DNA from: JABMMZ01 sp040386935
GTDB taxonomy: Bacteria; Bacteroidota; Bacteroidia; NS11-12g; UBA955
DNA length: 64,000 nt
Assembly (NCBI GenBank): GCA_040386935.1
Contig: JAZKEQ010000036.1
Span: forward strand, 8,202-72,201
Direction of reading: 5' to 3'
Within the stretch, counting starts at the first letter, position 1, and the number at the start of each line of letters is the position of its first letter. This document shows positions 37,280 to 46,212 of the stretch, piece after piece. Below the pieces are notes generated by a model that saw only the letters and a program-made list of their open reading frames with translations, was not told the DNA's origin and made no database searches. A program made the translations under genes and the position numbers.

Positions 37280-38032
37280 ATGGACGACAGATCAACAGAA
37301 AGTAATTTAATATTTGGTATTCACCCTTTGGAAGAAGCCATTACGGCAAAAACTACTTTTACCAAAGTATATGTACAAAAGGGGATAGGTGATGGTATCA
37401 AATACATCAAGCAAATACTGAGCAGACACAAAATCATTTTTACTGAGGTGCCAAAGGAAAAATTGGATACCCTCAGTAAGTTTCGCAATCACCAGGGAGT
37501 TGTAGCCAAGGTTTCACCGGTATTGTATGGCAATGCAGAAGCTTTGGTGAATGAGATGCTGGACAACGAACAATTGCCGTTTATCATCGCCCTCGACCGC
37601 ATTACCGATGTGCGCAATTTTGGCGCCATAGCACGTACAGCGATGGCGGCAGGTGCCCATGCCATCATTATACCCGAGAAAGGTTCTGTAACGGTAACTG
37701 ACGAGGCGATAAAGACCTCCGCAGGTGCTTTGATGCATATCAAGGTGTGTAAGTCATCCAATATGTTTCAAACCATCAAGCATTTAAAAGATGCGGGCTT
37801 GCAAATTATAGCCGCAACTGAAAAGGCGAATAAGGAAATGTATTTTGAAACACTTCAAATGCCATGTGTGGTAATGGTGGGCAGCGAAGAAGACGGTATC
37901 CAAAATGCGCTGTTGAAACTGGCTGATAAGCTGGTTAAAATTCCCATGCACTCCGAACTCGACTCACTGAATGTATCTGTAGCAGCAGCGCTGGTGATGT
38001 ACGAAGTGGTGAGACAAGGGATGGTGAAGTAA
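37280..38032 (+). CDS. rlmB: 23S rRNA (guanosine-2'-O-)-methyltransferase, TrmH/SpoU family
   Basis: The 250-residue SPOUT-fold enzyme methylates the 2'-hydroxyl of a guanosine in the 23S rRNA P-loop (G2251 in E. coli) using SAM. An N-terminal substrate-binding domain (about 10-85, beginning 'LIFGIHPLEEAI') is followed by the knotted domain with motif 1 'ALDRITDVRNFGAIARTAMAAG', motif 2 'VMVGSEEDGIQ' and motif 3 'IPMHSELDSLNVSVAAALVMYE'. RlmB is the best family match, although related TrmH-family enzymes have similar motifs. It stands between two terminator-like elements and has no obvious operon partner. Confidence 0.9.
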   Translation: MDDRSTESNLIFGIHPLEEAITAKTTFTKVYVQKGIGDGIKYIKQILSRHKIIFTEVPKEKLDTLSKFRNHQGVVAKVSPVLYGNAEALVNEMLDNEQLPFIIALDRITDVRNFGAIARTAMAAGAHAIIIPEKGSVTVTDEAIKTSAGALMHIKVCKSSNMFQTIKHLKDAGLQIIAATEKANKEMYFETLQMPCVVMVGSEEDGIQNALLKLADKLVKIPMHSELDSLNVSVAAALVMYEVVRQGMVK

Positions 38033-38039
38033 TACTATA

Positions 38040-38064
38040 ATTCATAAAATAACGTTTTATGAAT
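38040..38064. repeat. Perfect inverted repeat overlapping the start codon at 38059
   Basis: ATTCATAAAA and TTTTATGAAT form a perfect 10-bp palindrome around a 5-nt loop. The ATG at 38059 lies in the right arm and a second ATG at 38065 starts just after it. It may be an operator or an mRNA hairpin that hides the start; it is too AT-rich and lacks a T tail to be a convincing terminator of rlmB. Confidence 0.6.
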
Positions 38065-39333
38065 ATGCCAACCGGACTTAAAATCTTTTTTTTATCACTC
38101 TTAATTAGTAGTGGGAATAATTTAGAAGCACAAGTATTTGTTGGTAATGCAGGGCTGCGTATAATTTATAAAGATATCATCAATAAGTTGGATGTAGCTT
38201 ACAATGGCTTAGAACATAATCGACTTAATGTGTATTGTCACGATCACCCAATTATAGATAGTTTAGGCCATTTTTATATTTTAGTTTCATCTTTAAATAT
38301 GAATGGAACTAAAAATCATAATAATATTACAATTTATGTTGGAGATAAAAGAAAAAGTGGAAATAGACGTTTAGACTCTGTCGTTTTTAGGTTACGAAGC
38401 ATTCCAAAACCTGAAGCCAGTTTAGGAAATCTTAGTAGCGGAATATACCCTAAGGAGCAAATAATGGCTTCTAGTAGTTTTTTATATGCCAATATATCTA
38501 ATTTTTATTTGGGTGGAGTGAAGGCAAGAATTGTGAATTATAGATTTCATATAAAAGACCTAAATAACTTAATATTTGTAAGTAAAAAAATTGATGGGAA
38601 TTCCGCAAAAATTTTAAAACATTATCTAGGTTGTATTTCAAGTGGGGCAGAAATAAAAATTGATAGTATAAAAGCCTCTTTGAATGGTAAAGTCTATGAT
38701 TTGGAACCTATGAATTTTAAATTAGATCAAGAATATGAGCCTAAGAAAAATACAGTTATTTTATTGACCCAAAATAACAATACGATTACTTATGACAAGC
38801 AATTAGAAGGGATAAATCCAGAACAGTTTAGTCATAAACGTCTTATTTATTTAAAAGGTAAGGACACTATTAATTTAATTGAACAAGTTGGCATTATAGA
38901 CAGTTTAGTACTATTCAAAAAGTTTTATGATAGCCTTCCTAATGTATTAAAATATGAATCTATAAGAGTTTCCGATAGTACTTTTTTTATAAGGTATTTT
39001 AATGTGAAAGGAGTATGTGTAGCAGAGGGTGAATCAACAACACCATTATTCAATGATTATTATGGATTTGGGAGGAAAGAAGACCCAAGTCATTTAGGAT
39101 TGTGGATGAAGTGGTTAGATCATAGGAAAATTATGCCTAAGGGTCTATGGAAATTCTATCATCCAAATGGACAAATGATGATGATAGGTCATTTTAAAAT
39201 GAATCCAAATATAATTCATAGCGATGGACCACCTTTATATTGGGTCTGTGGAAGTATAACCCAATTTGATTGTGTAGGTCAATGGGAATTTTATGATGCC
39301 AATGGAAAGCTAATAGAAACTAAAAAATTCTAG
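38059..39333 (+). CDS. AT-rich secreted protein with C-terminal MORN_2/YwqK-like repeats, unknown function
   Basis: The 424-residue protein has a signal peptide ('LKIFFLSLLISSGNNLEAQ', cleaved near residue 25). The C-terminus has two repeats of the MORN_2/YwqK kind, 'GLWKFYHPNGQMMMIGHF' (about 361-378) and 'GQWEFYDANGKLIETKKF' (about 407-424). The middle, about 25-350, is a beta-rich region I do not recognise. The gene is visibly more AT-rich than its neighbours and sits alone between rlmB and the infB terminator, which suggests later acquisition. Two ATGs (38059, 38065) are possible starts, both touched by the inverted repeat at 38040-38064. Confidence 0.7.
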   Translation: MNMPTGLKIFFLSLLISSGNNLEAQVFVGNAGLRIIYKDIINKLDVAYNGLEHNRLNVYCHDHPIIDSLGHFYILVSSLNMNGTKNHNNITIYVGDKRKSGNRRLDSVVFRLRSIPKPEASLGNLSSGIYPKEQIMASSSFLYANISNFYLGGVKARIVNYRFHIKDLNNLIFVSKKIDGNSAKILKHYLGCISSGAEIKIDSIKASLNGKVYDLEPMNFKLDQEYEPKKNTVILLTQNNNTITYDKQLEGINPEQFSHKRLIYLKGKDTINLIEQVGIIDSLVLFKKFYDSLPNVLKYESIRVSDSTFFIRYFNVKGVCVAEGESTTPLFNDYYGFGRKEDPSHLGLWMKWLDHRKIMPKGLWKFYHPNGQMMMIGHFKMNPNIIHSDGPPLYWVCGSITQFDCVGQWEFYDANGKLIETKKF

Positions 39334-39336
39334 TCA

Positions 39337-39358
39337 TAAAAAAAGGGGCATTAGCCCC
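39337..39358 (-). terminator. Intrinsic terminator after infB
   Basis: Read on the minus strand, GGGGC-TAAT-GCCCC is followed by a run of seven or more Ts. It lies about 28 bases downstream of the infB stop. It also abuts the end of the convergent gene at 39333. Confidence 0.75.
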
Positions 39359-39385
39359 AATTCTTAATATTTTAATATTTGAAGA

Positions 39386-42118
39386 TTAATCCAGTTTTCT
39401 TGCGATACTGGTTTCTTCGAATGCTTCAAGATTATCTCCTACTTGTATGTCGCTGAAATTCTTCAATGAGATACCGCACTCAAATCCTTTTAATACATCT
39501 TTTACATCGTCTTTGAAACGCTTCAATGAGTCTAAACCACCCGTATGTACCACAACACCATCGCGAATCACTCTCACCTTCGCATTGCGGGTAATTTTAC
39601 CATCAGTAACCATACAACCTGCAACTGTTCCCACCTTAGTGATTTTAAACACCTCACGGATTTCAACGTTACCGATAATGGTTTCTCTGATCTCAGGACT
39701 CAACATGCCTTCAATAGCGGCTTTAATTTCATCGATGGCCTGATAAATGATAGAGTAGTGACGGATGTCGATTTGTTCGGTCTCAGCAAGCTTCTTAGCG
39801 CTTGATGAAGGACGTACCTGGAAACCAACGATGATAGCATCTGATGCAGAAGCTAACAATACATCGCTTTCGGTAATCTGACCCACACCGCGGTGAATTA
39901 CTTTTACCAATACTTCGCTGTTGCCAAGGTTCAATAATGAATCGCTCAATGCTTCCACTGAACCATTCACGTCACCTTTAACAATCAAGTTCAATTCTTT
40001 AAAGTTACCTACAGCCAAACGTCTGCCAATCTCATCGAGTGTAATGTGTTTGGTTGTTCTGATACCTTGTTCGCGCAATAATTGCTGGCGTTTGTTGGCC
40101 AGTTCTTTTGCTTCGTCTTCAGTATTCAATACCACAACAGGATCACCTGCTGAAGGCGAGTCACTGAATCCAAGCATACTTACAGGAGCACCCGGGCCTG
40201 CTTCGTCAATTCGCTGATTGCGTTCGTTGAACAATGCTTTTACTTTTGCATAGTGTGCACCTGCTACCAGATGATCACCAACACGCAAAGTACCTGTGCC
40301 TACCAATACGTTGGCCATGATACCGCGACCTTTATCCAAACGCGCTTCCACGATAGTGCCTTTGGCATTACGGGTAGGGTCGGCTTTCAGGTCGAGCAAT
40401 TCTGCTTCTAATAATATTTTTTCGAGTAGCTTGTCGATGTTCAATCCCTTTTTTGCAGAAATCTCCTGACTTTGGAATTTACCACCCCATTCTTCCACCA
40501 ATATATTCATACCGGCTAAAGCTTCTCTTATTTTTTCCGGATTAGCTCCGTCTTTATCTACTTTGTTGATGGCAAATACCATCGGAACGTTTGCTGCTTG
40601 TGCGTGGCTGATTGCCTCACGTGTTTGTGGCATGATGCTGTCGTCTGCTGCAATTACAATAACGGCAATATCCGTTACTTTAGCACCCCTTGCACGCATG
40701 GCGGTAAACGCTTCGTGACCGGGAGTATCAAGGAAAGTAATTTTTTCGCCTTTAGGCAATTTTACTTCATAAGCCCCGATGTGCTGAGTGATACCTCCCG
40801 CTTCACCTGCTATAACATTGGCCTTACGGATATAATCCAACAAGGATGTTTTACCATGGTCAACGTGACCCATTACAGTTACGATTGGCGGACGTGGAAC
40901 CAATTTGGTTACATCATCTTCCTCTTCATCAAATGCAATGGTTTCTTCAGCATCTACGAATTCAACTTCATATCCGAATTCATCGGCTACAAGCGTAATT
41001 GTTTCAGCATCCAAACGCTGGTTGATGGATACCATCATACCCAATGAAAAACACGCTGAGATAACATCAGTTACCTGCACGTCCATCATTTTAGCCAAAT
41101 CATTTGCAGTCAGGAATTCAGTTACTTTCAGGATTTTTTCTTCCTGATCCATTCTGTCCTGCTCGTTCTGTCTGTGCTGATAGTGCTCGTCTCTCTTTTG
41201 ACGTTTAAATTTCGATTTATTGGTTTTGCCTCTGCCGAATGACCCTATCTTGTTCAGCGTTGTTTTTAACTTCGACTGAATTTCTTTTTGGGTAATTTCT
41301 TTTTTAGGCTCGTCTTTTCTTGGAACGTTTTGTTTGTTAACTCTTATTTCCTGTTGGATGTTAACTTTGATAGCGCCTGTTTTGCGTTTGCGCTTCTCTC
41401 TGTTCTGTGAGTCGAAAGATTGTTTTGGTTTAGCTACCGGTTCAGGTCTCAATTCGATTTTTCCGCGAATGGTTAACCCGCCTAACTCAACCAAATTGGC
41501 TTTTACCAATTCTCTTTCCTCTTCAACCTCTGGAACTGCAACAACAACAGGTGGTGCTACAGGGGGAACTTCTTTAACTATTTCCTTAGGTTTTTCGGCA
41601 ACCGGCTCAACTTCTTTTTTCTTGGTTGTTTTTGTTTCAACCTTTTCAGTTTTCTTTTTATCGGTGCCTAAATCTATTTTACCCTTTACTTTCAGGCCAT
41701 TCAATTCTACTTTCGTAGAAGTGGATTTTTCAGGTTCCTGAACTGGTGTTTTTTCTACCTTTTCCGCAACAGGGGCAACTTCTTCAACTTTAGCTTTTTT
41801 AGCAGGAGGCTCTACCGCAGGTGCAGTATTTTTAATCAGAACTTCAGTGTCTTCTGTTTTTTCAACAGGTTTTTTTGCTACCGGTTCTTCTTTTGTAATC
41901 TCTTCTCTTTTCTTGAGTTTTAAACCCTGAGATTTGGATTCTTCTTTTGCAGCTTTGTCTGATACAAACAGAGTGGATACATAGTGGTACATCTCATCAC
42001 TGAGTTTAGCGGTAGGTTTATTTTCTATCGCAAAACCCTTCTTCTGCAAACTTTCAACTATTGTTTGAACGCTTACATTTAACTCTGCTGCTGCTTTTAC
42101 TAATCTAATTTCGGCCAT
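39386..42118 (-). CDS. infB: Translation initiation factor IF-2
   Basis: IF-2 is the GTPase that places initiator tRNA on the ribosome. The 910-residue protein has an IF2_N domain (1-55, 'IRLVKAAAELNVSVQTIVESLQKKG'), a Lys/Glu/Pro/Val-rich linker to about 320, then the G domain with G1 'GHVDHGKTS' (about 413-421), G3 'DTPGHEAF', G4 'NKVD' and G5 'SAKKG'-type text, and the C1 and C2 domains ending 'SIARKLD'. In many Bacteroidota infB follows rimP and nusA; here it does not, and the upstream gene is an ECF sigma factor. A near-ideal promoter at 42157-42187 serves it alone. A terminator follows. Confidence 0.97.
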   Translation of the reverse strand: MAEIRLVKAAAELNVSVQTIVESLQKKGFAIENKPTAKLSDEMYHYVSTLFVSDKAAKEESKSQGLKLKKREEITKEEPVAKKPVEKTEDTEVLIKNTAPAVEPPAKKAKVEEVAPVAEKVEKTPVQEPEKSTSTKVELNGLKVKGKIDLGTDKKKTEKVETKTTKKKEVEPVAEKPKEIVKEVPPVAPPVVVAVPEVEEERELVKANLVELGGLTIRGKIELRPEPVAKPKQSFDSQNREKRKRKTGAIKVNIQQEIRVNKQNVPRKDEPKKEITQKEIQSKLKTTLNKIGSFGRGKTNKSKFKRQKRDEHYQHRQNEQDRMDQEEKILKVTEFLTANDLAKMMDVQVTDVISACFSLGMMVSINQRLDAETITLVADEFGYEVEFVDAEETIAFDEEEDDVTKLVPRPPIVTVMGHVDHGKTSLLDYIRKANVIAGEAGGITQHIGAYEVKLPKGEKITFLDTPGHEAFTAMRARGAKVTDIAVIVIAADDSIMPQTREAISHAQAANVPMVFAINKVDKDGANPEKIREALAGMNILVEEWGGKFQSQEISAKKGLNIDKLLEKILLEAELLDLKADPTRNAKGTIVEARLDKGRGIMANVLVGTGTLRVGDHLVAGAHYAKVKALFNERNQRIDEAGPGAPVSMLGFSDSPSAGDPVVVLNTEDEAKELANKRQQLLREQGIRTTKHITLDEIGRRLAVGNFKELNLIVKGDVNGSVEALSDSLLNLGNSEVLVKVIHRGVGQITESDVLLASASDAIIVGFQVRPSSSAKKLAETEQIDIRHYSIIYQAIDEIKAAIEGMLSPEIRETIIGNVEIREVFKITKVGTVAGCMVTDGKITRNAKVRVIRDGVVVHTGGLDSLKRFKDDVKDVLKGFECGISLKNFSDIQVGDNLEAFEETSIARKLD

Positions 42119-42156
42119 TAAAGGTTGTTTCTATTGGGGGCTAATTTTGCCAAATG

Positions 42157-42187
42157 CAAAGGTAAGGTTATGGAACTATATAACAAA
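42157..42187 (-). promoter_or_regulatory. infB promoter with complete -33 and -7 elements
   Basis: On the minus strand TTTG (42187-42184), a 19-base spacer and TACCTTTG (42164-42157) match the Bacteroidota consensus in both elements. Transcription would start near 42153, giving a 5' leader of roughly 35 bases before the infB ATG. This is the clearest promoter in the window. Confidence 0.75.
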
Positions 42188-42248
42188 AGCAGAAGCACTT
42201 AAAACCCTTAAATTATTTATAATAGTGGGCTTTGTGGGGGTTTTCCCA

Positions 42249-42833
42249 TTAATTCATCAGCCAGGTAATCATCCATGGCAACAGAATTATTTTAATATCC
42301 GGCTGACTGTTTTGTCGGCTGTTCAGGCCGTCTTTGATAAATCGAATGGCTATCGTTATCTGATTTTCTACTGTTTTCTCACTTATCTCTAGCAATGCAG
42401 CTATTTCACGATTGCTCATGTTCTCTTTTCTGCTCAATACAAAAATCTGTCGGCATTTTGAAGGCAAGCGGTCGATCAAGGCAAATATCAATTGTTCGGT
42501 TTCACGGGCATGAATCTGATCAATTACTGAATGATGTTGGGATAAAATCTGAAAATCATCATCAATATTTACTTCATCCAGCCTGCGTTTTTTTAGAAAA
42601 TTAAGACTTTTGTTTTTGACAATGGTATAAAGATAGTTCTTCAGTGAATCATCGAGTTTGAGTTCCTCTTTGCGTTCCCAAACCACTAAAAAGGCATCAT
42701 TCACTATCTCGTCAGCATCTTCAGACGATTTAACAATTTGCAGGCAAAACCAATGCAGGCCAGGCTGATAAGCATAAAAGAGTTGTTCGAGATGTGGGAT
42801 GTGTGCTTCCGTAGGCGGCAAAATTAACCACAA
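42249..42833 (-). CDS. ECF-type RNA polymerase sigma factor (FecI-like, Bacteroidota group)
   Basis: The 194-residue protein has region 2 ('LEQLFYAYQPGLHWFCLQIVKSSEDADEIVNDAFLVVWERKEEL', about 15-58, then 'NYLYTIVKNKSLNFLKKRR') and region 4 ('LPSKCRQIFVLSRKENMSNREIAALLEISEKTVENQI', about 125-162). This form is typical of FecI-like sigma factors that pair with FecR-type regulators and TonB receptors, but no anti-sigma gene lies next to it. The start is a TTG at 42833 or 42821; no ATG fits. A perfect -7 element (TAATTTTG, 42826-42819) overlaps these codons, so the true start is uncertain. Confidence 0.85.
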   Translation of the reverse strand: MWLILPPTEAHIPHLEQLFYAYQPGLHWFCLQIVKSSEDADEIVNDAFLVVWERKEELKLDDSLKNYLYTIVKNKSLNFLKKRRLDEVNIDDDFQILSQHHSVIDQIHARETEQLIFALIDRLPSKCRQIFVLSRKENMSNREIAALLEISEKTVENQITIAIRFIKDGLNSRQNSQPDIKIILLPWMITWLMN

Positions 42834-42872
42834 ATCAATAAAAAATCATGGAAATAAATTAACAGCGTTCGA

Positions 42873-45071
42873 TTAATTGGCCATATCGCTGATGAATTGC
42901 AATCGCATCAGTTGCAATTCTTCATACGAAAAGTCATTATCAAAGTCTTGTACGGCTTTTTCTAAGTCATCCTCATCCTGATTTTTGAAGTACTCAAAAA
43001 TTTCTTCCTGAAATTCTTCTTCAATAATCTCATCAATGCAGTAATGGAGGTCGAGGCTGGTGCCCAAAGTGACCATTTGCTCCAATTCATCCATTAATTC
43101 CTGATAAGCCATGCCGTTGCTTCTGGCGATGTCTTCCAAGGCCATTTTTTTATCAATGTTGAGGATTATGGCAATTTTCTTTTTCGATTTTTCGCCCGAT
43201 GTCTTAACAACAACATCCATTGGTCGGTCGATGTTATTTTCTTTAACATATTGCGCGATATAATCAATAAATGGTTGTCCGTATTTGTGGGCCTTGTTTT
43301 TTCCGACACCGTGAACGGTCTCCAGCTCTTCCATAGTAATGGGATACTTGGTGGCCATATCGTCCAATGAAGGGTCCTGAAAAATAACATAAGGAGGCAA
43401 GCTATTTTCTTTGGCTACTTTTTTTCTCAGGTCTTTTAAGTCGGCAAATAATACCTCATCTGAGATGCTTTCCAATATGGCATTTTCGAATGCATCATCC
43501 GATACGAATTCATATTCGGTATCTTTTGCCATTTCATATTTGCGGGGATGGTCTATCGCTTTATGTCCTTCTTCCGTTAGACTTAATAAACCGTATTTTT
43601 CAATATTCTTATTGATGAAACTGTTGAGCAGCCCTATGCGGTAAATGCCTTTCCAGAATACTTTGTCCTTGTCTTTGCCACAACCGAACATCGGCAGTTT
43701 ATCGTGCCCGTGGTCTTTCACTGCATCGGTTTTTTTGCCAATAACAAAATTAACCACATGGCTCAATTCTATCTCACCTTTAAGACTGTCTAAGGCTTTC
43801 AGTGCAGTAACCACATCATCTGTTACATCTACTTTTGGTTTAGGATGGCGGCAATTGTCGCACATCTTGTTGCAATTTTCTTCGTCAAAGCTTTCTCCAA
43901 AATAGCTGAGAAGCAAACGTCTACGGCATTGTGAACTTTCAGCAAATGCGCTGGTTTCATCCAATAACAAAGTGCCTATTTCCCTTTCGGCAACAGGCTT
44001 GTCTTTCATGAACTTCTCTAGCTTTTCAATATCACTCGGATTGTAGAATAAAATACAATCGCCTTCCATGCCGTCTCTACCGCCACGACCGGTTTCCTGA
44101 TAATAGCCTTCAAGACTTTTAGGCACATCGAAGTGAATCACAAAACGTACATCCGGCTTGTCGATACCCATACCAAAAGCAATGGTAGCCACTATTACAT
44201 GGCACTCTTCCATCAGGAACGCATCCTGATTATTTGCTCTTGTCTTAGCATCCAGTCCAGCGTGGTAAGGCAAAGCTTTTACGCCATTCAGCGTCAGCAT
44301 TTCTGCAATTTCTTCAACGCGTTTTCTGCTCAGGCAATAGATAATTCCTGATTTATTGGGGCGGCTTTTGATGCAAGAGATAATGTCTTTGAAAACTTTC
44401 TCTTTGCTACCTTTTGGTTTTACTTCGTAGTATAAATTATCTCGGTTGAAGGATGATTTGTAAACAATCGCATCCTGCATGCCCAGATTTTTTTGAATAT
44501 CGCTCTGTACTTTAGGAGTAGCAGTAGCTGTTAATGCAATCATAGGCACATCATTGATGTCCTTGATCATTTGCTTAATTCTTCTGTATTCGGGTCTGAA
44601 ATCATGTCCCCATTCACTGATACAATGCGCCTCGTCTATGGCCACAAATGATATGGTGATGCTTTTCAAAAAGTCTATGGTTTCTTCTTTTTTCAGTGTT
44701 TCTGGTGCCACAAACAGCAATTTGGTATTGCCGTGGCTCATATCTTCTTTTACTTTAGTAATTTCTGTTTTAGAGAGGGAAGAATTAAGGAAGTGGGCTA
44801 CGTGATCGGTATCTGCAAAACCGCGAATACTGTCAACCTGATTTTTCATTAACGCAATTAAAGGTGAAATTATAATTGCTGTGCCCGGTAACATAAGGGC
44901 CGGTAACTGGTAACATAAAGACTTGCCGGCACCTGTCGGCATGATGACAAAACAATCATCTCCATTTAATACACTTTCTACTACACGCTCTTGATTTCCT
45001 TTAAAACCATCAAAACCGAAGAATTCTTTTAATGCTACTTTGGCATCCATCTTTCTCTGCATTGTTGTCAT
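42873..45071 (-). CDS. recQ: ATP-dependent DNA helicase RecQ
   Basis: RecQ unwinds DNA 3' to 5' in recombination and repair. The 732-residue protein has Walker A 'MPTGAGKSLCYQLPA' (about 44-58), the DEAH box 'AIDEAHCISEWGHDFRPEY' (about 144-162), motif VI 'YYQETGRGGRDG', and the RQC zinc site of four cysteines ('CRRRLLLSYFGE' ... 'CNKMCDNC', about 383-405). A winged helix follows, then an HRDC domain ('LETVHGVGKNKAHKYG', about 580-650). An acidic C-terminal extension ending 'LMRLQFISDMAN' is longer than in E. coli RecQ. Several starts are possible near the N-terminus (Met1, Met4, Met8). The divergent kdsD gene is 148 bases upstream. Confidence 0.95.
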   Translation of the reverse strand: MTTMQRKMDAKVALKEFFGFDGFKGNQERVVESVLNGDDCFVIMPTGAGKSLCYQLPALMLPGTAIIISPLIALMKNQVDSIRGFADTDHVAHFLNSSLSKTEITKVKEDMSHGNTKLLFVAPETLKKEETIDFLKSITISFVAIDEAHCISEWGHDFRPEYRRIKQMIKDINDVPMIALTATATPKVQSDIQKNLGMQDAIVYKSSFNRDNLYYEVKPKGSKEKVFKDIISCIKSRPNKSGIIYCLSRKRVEEIAEMLTLNGVKALPYHAGLDAKTRANNQDAFLMEECHVIVATIAFGMGIDKPDVRFVIHFDVPKSLEGYYQETGRGGRDGMEGDCILFYNPSDIEKLEKFMKDKPVAEREIGTLLLDETSAFAESSQCRRRLLLSYFGESFDEENCNKMCDNCRHPKPKVDVTDDVVTALKALDSLKGEIELSHVVNFVIGKKTDAVKDHGHDKLPMFGCGKDKDKVFWKGIYRIGLLNSFINKNIEKYGLLSLTEEGHKAIDHPRKYEMAKDTEYEFVSDDAFENAILESISDEVLFADLKDLRKKVAKENSLPPYVIFQDPSLDDMATKYPITMEELETVHGVGKNKAHKYGQPFIDYIAQYVKENNIDRPMDVVVKTSGEKSKKKIAIILNIDKKMALEDIARSNGMAYQELMDELEQMVTLGTSLDLHYCIDEIIEEEFQEEIFEYFKNQDEDDLEKAVQDFDNDFSYEELQLMRLQFISDMAN

Positions 45072-45219
45072 TTCTATCGTCTATTTATCTTGTTTATTTC
45101 TTAAAAATTTGATGACACTAAATTAATACCATTATCACCATACCACCAAACTTTTTTTAAATAAAATTTTTTTAAAATTATTTACCGTTATTTTGCAATT
45201 CTTTTTAGGTAAAACGGTC

Positions 45220-46194
45220 ATGCAAAATAAATCAATTGAAGAAATAATAGGGTTTGGAAGGGCTACAATTCAGTCGGAATTGGACAATGTTTCTGAATTG
45301 GTAAATTATATCGATAAATCATTCGCTGATGTGGTGAATTTGATATTAAAAAGCAGCGGTAGAGTTGTTATAACAGGGATAGGGAAAAGTGCTATCATTG
45401 CTCAAAAAATTGTCGCAACGATGAATTCAACAGGGACCCCGTCCATTTTTATGCATGCTGCCGATGCTATTCACGGTGATTTAGGCATCATTCAACAGAA
45501 CGATATTGTGATTGCTATATCAAAAAGTGGTAACACACCTGAGATAAAAGTATTGGCCCCTTTGCTGAAACAATTTGGCAATCCCCTTGTGGCCATAGTC
45601 GGAAATCTGGAGTCGGCACTCGCTAAATCTGCCGATTTTGTGTTGAATACCACTGTAGAAAAGGAAGCTTGTCCCAATAATTTGGCACCTACTACCAGTA
45701 CTACAGCGCAATTGTTAATGGGTGATGCTTTGGCAGTGGCTTTGTTGAGCAGTAAAAATTTTACATCGAGCGATTTTTCAAAATACCATCCGGGTGGAGC
45801 TTTGGGTAAACGTTTATATTTAACTGTAAAGGATATTGCCTCAATGAACGAAAAACCTGAAGTTGATGTCAATGATTCAATACAGAAGGTGATAGTTGAA
45901 ATTTCAAAAAAACGCCTGGGCGCTACTGCCGTTATGCGCAATAATGAAGTAGCAGGGGTAATAACAGATGGAGATATCAGACGGTTAATCGAAAAAACAA
46001 CAGATTTAAAAGGGATAACCGCAGCCGATATTATGAATCCAAAGCCACGGTTTATATCAGCTGAAAGTCTTGCTGTGAATGCAGTTGAGATGATGAGAGA
46101 CAATAAAATAAGTCAGTTGTTGGTTTTAGAAAATAATCAGTATATCGGCATTGTGCATATTCACGATTTGAACAAAGAGGGATTAATCGCTTAA
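45220..46194 (+). CDS. kdsD: D-arabinose-5-phosphate isomerase (KpsF/GutQ/KdsD family)
   Basis: The enzyme converts ribulose-5-phosphate to arabinose-5-phosphate, the first step toward the LPS sugar Kdo. The 324-residue protein has a SIS domain (about 30-165) with 'VITGIGKSAIIAQKIVATMNSTG' and 'AISKSGNTPEIK', the active-site 'HGDLG' His region, 'TTSTTAQLLMGDALAVAL', and two CBS domains (about 200-255 and 270-320). I start at the ATG at 45220 because the in-frame TTG at 45193 lies in a near-match promoter (TTATTTTG) and would add nine residues without family resemblance. manC follows 18 bases later but has its own promoter. Confidence 0.93.
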   Translation: MQNKSIEEIIGFGRATIQSELDNVSELVNYIDKSFADVVNLILKSSGRVVITGIGKSAIIAQKIVATMNSTGTPSIFMHAADAIHGDLGIIQQNDIVIAISKSGNTPEIKVLAPLLKQFGNPLVAIVGNLESALAKSADFVLNTTVEKEACPNNLAPTTSTTAQLLMGDALAVALLSSKNFTSSDFSKYHPGGALGKRLYLTVKDIASMNEKPEVDVNDSIQKVIVEISKKRLGATAVMRNNEVAGVITDGDIRRLIEKTTDLKGITAADIMNPKPRFISAESLAVNAVEMMRDNKISQLLVLENNQYIGIVHIHDLNKEGLIA

Positions 46195-46199
46195 ATTTG
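46167..46199 (+). promoter_or_regulatory. Promoter of manC inside the end of kdsD
   Basis: TTTG (46167-46170), a 21-base spacer and TAAATTTG (46192-46199) match both elements of the Bacteroidota promoter; the TAA of the -7 element is also the kdsD stop codon. Transcription would start near 46203, ten bases before the manC ATG. Confidence 0.6.
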
Positions 46200-46212
46200 C
46201 ACTACTTTAGGA

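Noticed and set aside
40598..41047. 149-codon plus-strand frame inside infB
   Set aside because: Opposite the G domain of IF-2, with Cys/Tyr-rich text and no family resemblance.
42147..42392. 81-codon plus-strand frame starting with TTG between infB and the sigma gene
   Set aside because: It covers the infB promoter and the antisense of the sigma gene; no promoter or motif of its own.
45492..46103. 203-codon open frame on the minus strand opposite kdsD
   Set aside because: Antisense to a well supported SIS/CBS gene; composition and lack of motif are typical of an antisense shadow.
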